A stretch of DNA of 34,920 bases from Acidimicrobiia bacterium (lineage in GTDB: Bacteria; Actinomycetota; Acidimicrobiia; Spongiisociales; UBA5794), in assembly GCA_024762335.1 (NCBI GenBank), contig JANTHO010000023.1, forward strand, positions 1 to 34,920. The letters run 5' to 3'. The translations under genes and the position numbers were made by a program. Positions 1-7,122 of this stretch are shown here, piece by piece. Within the stretch, counting starts at the first letter, position 1. Every line of letters starts with the position of its first letter. The notes beneath the pieces are model-generated. The model was not told where the DNA came from. It ran no database searches and saw nothing but the letters and a program-made list of their open reading frames with translations.

Positions 1-1502
1 TACGGCAGTGGATCGCCATCGCTCAGAGCAGCCAGGGCGGGATGCCCCGGAATCGATGTTTGGAGCAGGGCCCGCCGTCCACGGCCGGGCCGTGCAGCGA
101 GCACGGCGCGTGCAAGGAGTCGCAAGGCTTCCTCGTCGGCGCGATAGTTGGGAGCGAGAAGGGCGAGATCGGGGTCCACGACAACGACGAGATCGACCGG
201 TTCCAGGCCGACGAGGTCTCGCTCGGTTCCGACGGTGATGGATCGCACCTTCCCTGCGACACCGACGCGACCGGGGAAGACGCGGTCGAGTTCGTCCACG
301 ACTCGAGTGACGCCGCCGCTCAGTGCCTCGAATCGCTTCCCTCCGCAGGAGAGACATGCGGGGTAAGTCGTATCGCATCGCGCGCACGTCCCGGTGCGGT
401 CGAGCATCGCCAGGCAGGTCGGGCATCGTCTCAGCTCCCGGCATCGAACGCACCGGAACGATCCTCCTCTCCTCGGAACGAGGACGAACACCGTCCCTCC
501 GTCGCCAAGCGAGCCGATGGCAAGCCGCGCCCGCCGTCCAACCGTCCCCGAACCGAAGTCTTCGGCCGTTCGATCCACGATCTCCAGGAGGGGCCAGATC
601 CGACGATCGAAACGGAGGATCTCTACTCCCGTCGATAGGGCTTCGGTTGTGGGAACCGACCCGGTCATGAGCAGGCCGAACCGTTCAACCGCCGCCCGCC
701 GTCGCAGAACCTCGCGAACGTGATACGTCGGTGTCTGAGGCGACTTGTACGCCCGCCGTCCTTCCTCGAGAACGACGGCGAGACCGAGGTGTGTTCCTCC
801 CCAGAAGGCGACTTCCCTTGTACCGACAACGATGGATCCCGTCGGTCCGGAGAGCCTCGTCCACGCCGTGGTGCGGACCGATGCAGACTCGTTGCTGGTC
901 GCTCGCCGCACGTGGTTTCCGTACTTCGCTTCGAGGATTGCCGCCGTGGCGGACGCTTCGACGACCGTCGGCGCGGTCACGATCACGTTTTTGCTGCTCT
1001 CAACCACCGGCGTGATTGCGGACATAACGACCTCGAGGGGCCTGCCCGAGAGGAGGTAGGCCGGTCTCGTGCGGCCCTGCTCGACCTGACGCCTGCCCCA
1101 GGCGGTCAGTTTCCCCGGCGGCTCGTCGGACATGTGTAGTTGTGCGCTGCGGGGGGCGGCTCTCGGAAGGTTCGGTGGTGCGCAGCGTGAGAGCACGGTC
1201 GACAGCGGCGCGACGTAGTGGGCCGATACCCAGCGGAGGGTCTGGAGAAGCGCCGGGTCGAATACTCCCTGCTTGCCGGAGCGTGCAGCGATTTGACGCA
1301 ACGCGCGATCGGGCGTGCCTTCGGAGACCGATGTGACGTATCCGCGGACGCGTCTGCCGCCCAATGGAACCCGAACGATGTCCCCGACATCGAGATCGGC
1401 CATCGTTGCGGGTACCTCGTAGGTGAAGCCGTCATCGACGGCGAACGTCGGCACGTCGGGAACAACCTGTGCGAGCCTGGTCAGGGGGACGTTCCCTCCC
1501 AC
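1..1502 (-). CDS. priA: Primosomal protein N' (PriA-like replication restart protein), C-terminus cut by window edge
   Basis: The reading frame is open from a GTG at 1502 to base 1, giving about 500 residues. Family members in actinobacteria are roughly 620-680 aa, so about the last fifth lies outside. PriA rebuilds replication forks by recognising branched DNA and loading the primosome. The N-terminal 3'-DNA-binding part is clear (FTYEVPA, VGDIVRVPLGGR, RWVSAHYVAPLS). A zinc-binding cluster with CxxC pairs begins near residue 351 (CVRC, CPTC, CARC, CLSC). The Walker A position near residues 150-160 reads LLSGRPLEVV and the DEEH box near 245 reads LEEG, so the ATPase motifs are degenerate, as is typical of actinobacterial PriA. 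The GTG start lies inside the coaBC end (22-nt overlap) and has GGAG 8 nt upstream. Another GTG lies at 1508. Identity is firm; helicase activity is unlikely. Confidence 0.9.
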   Translation of the reverse strand, partial: MGGNVPLTRLAQVVPDVPTFAVDDGFTYEVPATMADLDVGDIVRVPLGGRRVRGYVTSVSEGTPDRALRQIAARSGKQGVFDPALLQTLRWVSAHYVAPLSTVLSRCAPPNLPRAAPRSAQLHMSDEPPGKLTAWGRRQVEQGRTRPAYLLSGRPLEVVMSAITPVVESSKNVIVTAPTVVEASATAAILEAKYGNHVRRATSNESASVRTTAWTRLSGPTGSIVVGTREVAFWGGTHLGLAVVLEEGRRAYKSPQTPTYHVREVLRRRAAVERFGLLMTGSVPTTEALSTGVEILRFDRRIWPLLEIVDRTAEDFGSGTVGRRARLAIGSLGDGGTVFVLVPRRGGSFRCVRCRELRRCPTCLAMLDRTGTCARCDTTYPACLSCGGKRFEALSGGVTRVVDELDRVFPGRVGVAGKVRSITVGTERDLVGLEPVDLVVVVDPDLALLAPNYRADEEALRLLARAVLAARPGRGRRALLQTSIPGHPALAALSDGDPLP

Positions 1503-2677
1503 TTGCACATCTCCGAGATCCGGTCCCAGAGCCTCTCTGCAACGTCGGCCTTTGGCATGAGGTTCCACGCCTCGGTTGCACCGTCCGGGAGTATGAGGGT
1601 GACCTGATTCGTGTCGGTTCCGAATCCTGACCCGGGTGAACTGATGTCGTTTGCAACGAGGAGGTCGACGCCCTTCCGCCGTGCCTTGGCGACGGCTTCG
1701 TCCAGGGAACCCACCTCGGCAGCGAACCCGACGAGGAACGGTCGGTGCTCCATGGCGGCGATCCCACCGAGGACGTCCGGGGTTGGTTCGAGGTCCACCG
1801 AAGGAGGACCCTCCTGTCTGCGAAGCTTTCCTTCAATGGGACGAGCCGGCCGAAAGTCGGCGACTGCTGCGGCCATCACAGCGACGTCCGCCCGTTCCGC
1901 TGCGTTCCATGCTGCATCGGCCATCTCGGCGGCGCTCTCGACCTCGACGTTCTCAACGCGTGGATGATCGACGGTCGGCCCCGCGGTGACGAGCGTCACC
2001 TTCGCACCGCGCCGCGCTGCGGCGATCGCGATGGCGTTCCCCATCTTCCCCGACGAGTGGTTCCCGAGGTAGCGAACACTGTCGATGGCTTCGCGAGTGC
2101 CGCCTGCGGTGACGAGTACTTCGACTCCGGTCATCGGCCCGCCCGGGAGAACGGCCGCAACGGCGTCCGCGATCCGTTCCGGTTCGGCGAGACGTCCGAC
2201 ACCGGTGTCTCCCCCCGCCAGCGCCCCTGATGCAGGTTCCACGATGTGATAGCCGAATGATGTGAGCTGCTCGATGTTCGAGATCGTCGCCGGGTGCTGC
2301 CACATCTCGGTGTGCATCGCCGGGGCGATCACGACCGGGGCGGTCGTGGCGAGCACTGTGGCAACCAGAGCATCGTCGGAGAGACCGTTCGCCAGGCGGG
2401 CAAGGGTCGCCGCGGTCGCCGGGGCGATGGCGACTGCATCGGCCCAACGGGCGAGCGTTGTATGGGGGCTCACGTCCGCCGCGTTGAACATCCCTGTTAC
2501 CGGTCGGTTGCCGGTAATCGCTGCGAGTGTGTGTGCGCCGAGGAATTCCAGAGCCGATTCCGTCATGACGGGTCGAACGACCGCTCCGCGTTCGATGAGC
2601 CGTCTTGCGAGGTACGCGGCCTTGTAGGCGGCGACGCCTCCGGTGACACCGAGCACGACGCGACGCCCGGCGAGCAT
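1481..2677 (-). CDS. coaBC: Bifunctional phosphopantothenoylcysteine decarboxylase / phosphopantothenate-cysteine ligase
   Basis: This enzyme performs two consecutive steps of coenzyme A synthesis in the cytoplasm: joining cysteine to 4'-phosphopantothenate (CoaB half) and decarboxylating the product (CoaC half, FMN). The protein has 398 aa, normal for the fusion. The CoaC half (about 1-180) shows GVTGGVAAYK, the catalytic-His segment SPHTTLARWAD (His72) and PAMHTEMW (118-126), where many bacteria have Asn in place of His122. The CoaB half (about 185-398) shows VTAGGTREAID, NHSSGKMG and MAAAVADFRP. The flap cysteine of E. coli CoaC corresponds to Gly155 (ALAGGD). The ATG start has GAGGAG 6 nt upstream, formed by the last codons of rpoZ, only 3 nt away. 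The end overlaps priA. Family assignment is certain; see the finding on the missing Cys. Confidence 0.97.
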   Translation of the reverse strand: MLAGRRVVLGVTGGVAAYKAAYLARRLIERGAVVRPVMTESALEFLGAHTLAAITGNRPVTGMFNAADVSPHTTLARWADAVAIAPATAATLARLANGLSDDALVATVLATTAPVVIAPAMHTEMWQHPATISNIEQLTSFGYHIVEPASGALAGGDTGVGRLAEPERIADAVAAVLPGGPMTGVEVLVTAGGTREAIDSVRYLGNHSSGKMGNAIAIAAARRGAKVTLVTAGPTVDHPRVENVEVESAAEMADAAWNAAERADVAVMAAAVADFRPARPIEGKLRRQEGPPSVDLEPTPDVLGGIAAMEHRPFLVGFAAEVGSLDEAVAKARRKGVDLLVANDISSPGSGFGTDTNQVTLILPDGATEAWNLMPKADVAERLWDRISEMCKWEGTSP

Positions 2678-2680
2678 CGT

Positions 2681-2914
2681 CTACTCCTCGATGGGAGCGA
2701 TGACGACCTTGTCCTCGGCGATCTCTTCGAGGGCGATCGACAGCGGCTTCCGTGAGAGGCTGTGAACCTGCGGGGGTACGAATCCGCCGAGCCCTTCTCC
2801 GAGCTGGTTGAAGTAGGCGTTGATCTGTCGCGCCCGTCTCGCCGAGAGGACGACCAATCCGAAGCGGGATTGGGCCTTTTCGACGACAAGGCCGATCGGC
2901 GGCTTGGTCATCAT
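2681..2914 (-). CDS. rpoZ: RNA polymerase omega subunit
   Basis: This 77-aa protein is the small omega subunit that promotes assembly of RNA polymerase by clamping the beta' subunit. The core SRFGLVVLSARRARQINAYF is the omega signature, and the C-terminal segment KPLSIALEEIAEDKV matches the family's second conserved helix. The first of two adjacent ATG codons (2914) forms an ATGA overlap with the gmk stop, and AGGAG lies 9 nt upstream. The second ATG (2911) is an equally possible start. Its place between gmk and coaBC is the usual one in actinobacteria and many other bacteria. Length is at the short end of the family. Confidence 0.95.
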   Translation of the reverse strand: MMTKPPIGLVVEKAQSRFGLVVLSARRARQINAYFNQLGEGLGGFVPPQVHSLSRKPLSIALEEIAEDKVVIAPIEE

Positions 2915-3546
2915 ACGGAATCACTCCTGGTTGCTGCAGCTGGGCCGGCGCCCGCAGGCGCGTCCGGATCCGAGTCCGATGTGGCCGGTTCCCGGAGTAT
3001 AGAGACAACCTGGGAGATCGCGGTCTCCAAATCGTCATTCGTCACGAGATGATCGTACGTCTCTATGGCGTCCTGGATCTGTTCGTCGGCCACGGAGAGT
3101 CTCCGTGCCACGTCTTCTTCATCGGTGTCGCCCCGGCCCCGGAGCCTTCGCTCGAGTTCTGCCCGCGACGGGGGCATCAGGAACACGAGCGTCGCCGCGG
3201 GGTAGGCGGCTTTCACCTGGTGCGCTCCGTCGTTCTCGATGTCGAGGATCACGTGGGTGCCGCTCTCGAGGATCTCAACGACTGGTCCCCGTGGAGTTCC
3301 ATAGCGCCGCCCCCCATACTCCGCCCACTCGAGCATCCCGCCCGACCGGACGAGGTTCTCGAAGGTTTCATCATCGACGAACCAGTACTCGCGCCCATCC
3401 ACCTCCCCGCGGCGGGCGGTGCGGGTTGTCGCCGATACGGAGAATTTCGCTCCGGTGCGTTCGATCACTCCGTCGATCAAGCTGGACTTGCCAACTCCGG
3501 AGGGTCCCGAGATGACGAGTAGGCGGCCTCTAGGCGAATGTGGCAA
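2911..3546 (-). CDS. gmk: Guanylate kinase
   Basis: Guanylate kinase phosphorylates GMP to GDP with ATP. The P-loop SGPSGVGKSS lies near the N-terminus, followed by SATTRTARRGEVDGREYWFV (GMP-binding) and the lid-like RRLRGRGDTDEEDVARRL. A longer ATG-initiated frame reaches 3726, but its first 60 residues are the mihF gene read out of frame. The first credible start is TTG at 3546 (MPHSPRGRLLVISGP), giving 211 aa, a normal length. TTG overlaps mihF by 17 nt and has only a weak purine tract upstream, so translation probably depends on coupling to mihF. The last 20 or so residues are an Ala/Pro/Asp-rich tail without family similarity. The stop overlaps rpoZ as ATGA. Confidence 0.94.
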   Translation of the reverse strand: MPHSPRGRLLVISGPSGVGKSSLIDGVIERTGAKFSVSATTRTARRGEVDGREYWFVDDETFENLVRSGGMLEWAEYGGRRYGTPRGPVVEILESGTHVILDIENDGAHQVKAAYPAATLVFLMPPSRAELERRLRGRGDTDEEDVARRLSVADEQIQDAIETYDHLVTNDDLETAISQVVSILREPATSDSDPDAPAGAGPAAATRSDSV

Positions 3547-3853
3547 GGAGATTTTCCCGTTGTCGTGAACCGAGTCCGCGGATCTTCCGGTTCTCGGCGA
3601 TCCCCAACTCTTCCATGAGTCGTTTCGCCTTGATCTTCCCCATGTGGGGCATCGATGCGAGGAGCGGAAAGACCTTTGTTCCGGCCACGATGTCGTCCTG
3701 ATCGGCACGCTCGAATACTTCGGCAAGCGTGAGCGACCCCGTCTTCAGCAGCGCCTTGATCTCCGCCCTCGTCCGTCGAGCATCGGCGGCTTTGGCGAGC
3801 GCGGCGGCGCGCTGGTCGGCGGTCATTGGCGGCAGGTTGTTGATGTCAGCCAT
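3530..3853 (-). CDS. mihF: Actinobacterial integration host factor (mIHF)
   Basis: This 107-aa protein matches the actinobacterial integration host factor, a nucleoid-associated DNA-binding protein unrelated in fold to E. coli IHF. The N-terminal helix is rich in Ala and Arg (TADQRAAALAKAADARRTRA). The helix-two-turn-helix core is MPHMGKIKAKRLMEELGI near residues 68-85, and the C-terminal RGLGSRQRENLLATF matches the family end. In mycobacteria and streptomycetes this gene sits between pyrF and gmk, exactly as here. The gap from pyrF is 12 nt with only a weak AGAG upstream of the ATG. It is a strong marker that the window comes from Actinomycetota. Confidence 0.95.
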   Translation of the reverse strand: MADINNLPPMTADQRAAALAKAADARRTRAEIKALLKTGSLTLAEVFERADQDDIVAGTKVFPLLASMPHMGKIKAKRLMEELGIAENRKIRGLGSRQRENLLATFA

Positions 3854-3865
3854 GGTCAGACTCTA

Positions 3866-4618
3866 TCAAGCCCCGGTCGCGGATCCGTGCACTCGCGAGG
3901 AGAGGGCCTCGGCGGCAGCAGCCGGATCCGATGCCCGGGTGATCGGACGGCCGACCAGCAGCATGTCGGCTCCTCTTCGGATTGCCTCGTCGAGATCAGC
4001 GTATTCGCGCTGAGATTCATCACCATCCGCACCGTCGGGTCCGTACGTGACCCTGAGCAGGTCCGTCGTCGCTTCAGCGACGACGCTGACTTCTTCGAGC
4101 GGCGCCATAACACCCTCGCAGCCGGCACCCGCTGCGACCTTGGCTCTGCGAGCAACGAGTTTCCCGGGCGATCGATCGATTCCCACGCTCGCAAGTTCCG
4201 CCCGGTCGAGCGATGAGAGGACGGTCACACCGAGGATCCCGGCGGGCGCGTCACCGGAACCGTCCTTGAGTCCACGCGCAGCCGCTGCGAGCATGTCTCG
4301 TCCTCCGCCGACATGTGCCGTCACCCATCGAGCACCGTATCGGCCGAGACGGTAGGCAGCCTCTTCGACGGGGCCGGGATCGTCGTGGAGTTTCGCATCG
4401 ACGAGTACCGGACGATCCAGTGCCACGAGCGTGGGGATGACGAGCGGGCCAGGACCATAGAGAAGACCGGGACCGATCTGAAAGCCCACGACGTGTTCGG
4501 CAACGGTCTCAGCGATCTGCACCGCGGATTCCGCGTCGGGCAGATCGAGGGCCACGATGACGCCCCTCATGATGGGCCGGTGTTGGCGTAGACCGACTTC
4601 CCCATACGCTCCTCGCAT
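3866..4618 (-). CDS. pyrF: Divergent orotidine 5'-phosphate decarboxylase (PyrF-like)
   Basis: OMP decarboxylase makes UMP, the last step of pyrimidine synthesis. The protein has the TIM-barrel landmarks VIVALD near residue 25, DAKLHD (Asp74, Lys76, Asp79) and VGRPIT near the C-terminus, and it lies next to mihF as in other actinobacteria. However, the first lysine of the catalytic K-D-K-D set is Gln47 (GFQIGPG where E. coli has RLKVGKE). The usual HDIPNT is HDDPGPV, and the usual TPGIRP loop is TYGPDGA. It is therefore a family member with doubtful canonical activity. The start is uncertain: ATG 4618 follows GGGGAGG almost directly, while ATG 4570 (MRGVIVALD) fits the family N-terminus better but lacks a ribosome-binding site. 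nusB ends 6 nt upstream. Confidence 0.8.
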   Translation of the reverse strand: MRGAYGEVGLRQHRPIMRGVIVALDLPDAESAVQIAETVAEHVVGFQIGPGLLYGPGPLVIPTLVALDRPVLVDAKLHDDPGPVEEAAYRLGRYGARWVTAHVGGGRDMLAAAARGLKDGSGDAPAGILGVTVLSSLDRAELASVGIDRSPGKLVARRAKVAAGAGCEGVMAPLEEVSVVAEATTDLLRVTYGPDGADGDESQREYADLDEAIRRGADMLLVGRPITRASDPAAAAEALSSRVHGSATGA

Positions 4619-4624
4619 CCTCCC

Positions 4625-5008
4625 CTACTGTGGAGTGGGCGTTTCTCCTTCGCGGACGTCCACTGCGGCCCCGGCCAGAACACCGTTGACGAATCGGCCG
4701 GAATTCCCGGTCGAGTACCGCTTGGCGAGTTCAACAGCCTCCGACACGACGACGCCGACGGGCGTGTCGGTGTACTTGAGTTCGTACACCCCGATCCTCA
4801 GGATTGTGCGGTCGACCGCCGGCATCCTCATGATCCGCCATCCGGTCGCATGTGCGTTGATGACTGCATCGATCTCCTCGAGATGCGTCTGTACGCCTGC
4901 AGCGAGACGTCCCGCCCGTCCGGTGGGCTCGACGGGGTCGACCACCGCCCCGGCGTCGGCGGCGTACAGAATCCCGAGTGCCTGCTCCCTGGCGTCTTGT
5001 TTGCTCAC
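4625..5008 (-). CDS. nusB: Transcription antitermination factor NusB
   Basis: NusB binds boxA RNA together with ribosomal protein S10 (NusE) and takes part in antitermination of rRNA operons. The 127-aa all-helical protein shows [11 protein letters not shown] at the N-terminus and the long signature [16 protein letters not shown], followed by [12 protein letters not shown] and RFVNGVL. The start is GTG at 5008, overlapping the efp stop as GTGA, so translation is probably coupled to efp. Length and motifs are standard. The efp-nusB pair is conserved in actinobacteria. Confidence 0.96.
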   Translation of the reverse strand: MSKQDAREQALGILYAADAGAVVDPVEPTGRAGRLAAGVQTHLEEIDAVINAHATGWRIMRMPAVDRTILRIGVYELKYTDTPVGVVVSEAVELAKRYSTGNSGRFVNGVLAGAAVDVREGETPTPQ

Positions 5009-5565
5009 GTCACCCGCGTGATGTAGTTCCCCGTCCGCGTGTCGATCTTGAGGATGTCGCCGACGTCGACGAAGAGCGGAACCTGGACCACGAGACCGGT
5101 CGAGAGCGTCACGGGCTTGGTGGCACCGGACACGCGATCGCCCTTCACGCCCGGCTCGGCCTGGACGACCTCGAGTTCGACCGCCGCTCCGAGTTCGATG
5201 CCGATCGGCTTCTCCTCATACATCGAGAGACGGACCGTCATCCCGTCTGAGAGGTACGAGGCGGCGTCACCGACCGCTTCTTCCGACAGGGCGATCTGCT
5301 CGTAGGTCTCCCCATCCATGAAGGTGAAACCCATGTCGTCGCGGAAGAGGTATTGGAAATCTCGACGGTCGATTACCGCCTTCGGCACGTTCTCTCCCGC
5401 CCGGAACGTCCGGTCGATCACCGCTCCCGTGATCTGATTCTTGAGTTTCATCCTGACGAAAGCCTTGCCCTTGCCCGGCTTGACATGCTGATACTCGACG
5501 ACCTGGAACAGGCCTTCGGGCAGGTTCAGGGACATGCCCGGTTTCACTTCGTTCGTTGAGATCAT
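5005..5565 (-). CDS. efp: Translation elongation factor P
   Basis: EF-P enters the ribosomal E site and relieves stalling at consecutive prolines. All three domains of the 186-aa protein are recognisable: the N-terminal KOW-like domain with the loop [12 protein letters not shown] (27-38), the central OB domain ([24 protein letters not shown]), and the C-terminal OB domain ending in [22 protein letters not shown]. The loop-tip lysine is Lys32. No modification enzyme (epmA, ymfI type) is seen in the window. The ATG has GAGGAG 9 nt upstream, and aroB ends 19 nt before. The stop overlaps nusB by 4 nt. Confidence 0.97.
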   Translation of the reverse strand: MISTNEVKPGMSLNLPEGLFQVVEYQHVKPGKGKAFVRMKLKNQITGAVIDRTFRAGENVPKAVIDRRDFQYLFRDDMGFTFMDGETYEQIALSEEAVGDAASYLSDGMTVRLSMYEEKPIGIELGAAVELEVVQAEPGVKGDRVSGATKPVTLSTGLVVQVPLFVDVGDILKIDTRTGNYITRVT

Positions 5566-5584
5566 CAGTCGAGGCTCCTCGTGT

Positions 5585-6634
5585 TCAGTCTATGCCGATG
5601 GCGGCCAGCGCGGCACGTACGGTAGCGTCGTCCGGGTGTACGACCATGGGTTCCCCGATGTCCCGGAGGACGACGAAGCGGATCCCCTCGGCGTCCCGCT
5701 TCTTGTCGAGAGCCATCAGATTCTCGACGGTTCGCCGTTCCAACCCCGGAGACGAAGTCGGTAGGCCGAGAGAGGCGATCAGGCCGTCGTGCTCGGTCCT
5801 ACCCTCGAATCCCACCATCCGTTCTCCCACGTAGCCCGCGGCAACCATGCCGATCGCCACCGCTTCACCGTGGCTGATGCCGGCAGCGATCTCGACACCG
5901 TGCCCGACCGTGTGTCCGTAGTTGAGAACGGCCCGGACTCCACCTTCGCGGAAGTCCTGCGAGACAACCCCTGCCTTCACGGCGACGGCACGTTCCACGA
6001 CCTCCCCGAGCGGTGCTGCGAGGCCGTGCTCCCGGTACAAGTCGACGAGTTTCGGATCACCAATGAATCCGGTCTTGAGCGCTTCGGCGGAACCCTGGCG
6101 GATCAGAGAAGCGGGAAGTCCTTCGAGCACGTCGACATCGATGAGTATGCGGGCCGGATGGCGGAACGCTCCGACCAGGTTCTTCCCTCCCACGTTGATC
6201 CCTGTCTTGCCTCCGACGCTTGCGTCGACCGCACCGAGGAGGGTGGTCGGGGCAAGGACACACTCGATGCCACGCAGATAGGTGGCCGCGATGAAACCCG
6301 CCACGTCGGTGGCGGCTCCGCCCCCAAGGCCGATGATGGTGTCCGATCGTCCCATCATCAGTTCGTTGAGTTCACGTGCGACCGATTCGACCACGCTGAA
6401 ACTCTTGGCAGCATCGCCGTCCGGAAGGGTGATGGTCGTTGGACGGTACCCCGCCGACGAGAGGGACCGTTCGGCCTGCTCCGCCTGGGTCATGACGGTC
6501 GGCTGTGTGAGAAGGACAACCCTTCGTCGCCCCGGGTTTGGGGGAAGCAAAGATCCGACCCGCGTGAGGATGCCCCGTTCGATATGGATTTCGGAGACGA
6601 CGGCGTCACCTTCGGTGATCATGATCGGCGCCAT
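5585..6634 (-). CDS. aroB: 3-dehydroquinate synthase
   Basis: This NAD- and metal-dependent enzyme converts DAHP to 3-dehydroquinate, the second step of the shikimate pathway. The 349-aa sequence carries GLGGGAATDVAGF (NAD binding), the block PTTLLGAVDASVGGKTGIN, the EALK metal-ligand segment and LNYGHTVGHGVE with the zinc histidines. The ATG at 6634 lies within the aroK end (16-nt overlap) and has GGAGG 4 nt upstream, which favours it over the in-frame ATG at 6622. It forms a run with aroK and aroC. Nothing unusual in length or motifs. Confidence 0.97.
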   Translation of the reverse strand: MAPIMITEGDAVVSEIHIERGILTRVGSLLPPNPGRRRVVLLTQPTVMTQAEQAERSLSSAGYRPTTITLPDGDAAKSFSVVESVARELNELMMGRSDTIIGLGGGAATDVAGFIAATYLRGIECVLAPTTLLGAVDASVGGKTGINVGGKNLVGAFRHPARILIDVDVLEGLPASLIRQGSAEALKTGFIGDPKLVDLYREHGLAAPLGEVVERAVAVKAGVVSQDFREGGVRAVLNYGHTVGHGVEIAAGISHGEAVAIGMVAAGYVGERMVGFEGRTEHDGLIASLGLPTSSPGLERRTVENLMALDKKRDAEGIRFVVLRDIGEPMVVHPDDATVRAALAAIGID

Positions 6635-7122
6635 AGATCCTCCAGTTCCTTCGCTACTTCTTCGATCGGTCCCCGTGCGTCGATCACATGGTCGGCGGCC
6701 GAGCGGTACAGCCCGTCACGCGCTTCGGCGATCGTACGAAGGGACTCCCCGGTTCGTTCGCCGAGCAGCGGGCGGTCATTGGAACCGAGAAGGCGCCGTT
6801 CGAGCGTGTCCGTGTCGACTTCGAGCAGCACCGTCGTTCCGCAGGCGCGCATCGCCTCGACGTTGGAGGCGTCGAGAACGATGCCCCCGCCGGTCGCGAC
6901 GATCCCGTCCGGGGCACTTCCGACGGTGCGTACGGCGATGGATTCAAGGTTCCTGAATACAGCCTCTCCCCGCTCCTGAAAGATCGAAGAAACGGAGGCT
7001 TCGCTGTCTCTTTCAACGATGGCATCCGTGTCGTAGAACGGGATCGAGAGTCGCTCCGCCGCACGATGCCCGACAACGGACTTGCCGCTCCCCATCATGC
7101 CGATCAGCCAGAGATGACCCAT
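6619..7122 (-). CDS. aroK: Shikimate kinase
   Basis: Shikimate kinase phosphorylates shikimate at the 3-OH using ATP. The 167-aa protein begins with the P-loop GMMGSGKSVVG, followed by the shikimate-binding DTD (near residue 32), FRNLE, the GGG turn (TGGGIVL) and the lid with RPLL. Its ATG overlaps the aroC stop by one base (TGATG), and its end overlaps aroB, so the three aro genes are probably translationally coupled. Length is typical for actinobacterial AroK. Confidence 0.96.
   Translation of the reverse strand: MGHLWLIGMMGSGKSVVGHRAAERLSIPFYDTDAIVERDSEASVSSIFQERGEAVFRNLESIAVRTVGSAPDGIVATGGGIVLDASNVEAMRACGTTVLLEVDTDTLERRLLGSNDRPLLGERTGESLRTIAEARDGLYRSAADHVIDARGPIEEVAKELEDLWRRS

Noticed and set aside
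1106-1465. Minus-strand 119-codon frame near the left end
   Set aside because: It is out of frame with the real priA frame, which is open to the window edge and carries family motifs.
2911-3726. Extended gmk beginning at ATG 3726
   Set aside because: The added 60 residues overlap mihF out of frame and have no guanylate kinase similarity.
3530-4618. Frameshifted or fused pyrF-mihF
   Set aside because: Each has its own start and stop with a 12-nt gap, and mihF matches its family from end to end.
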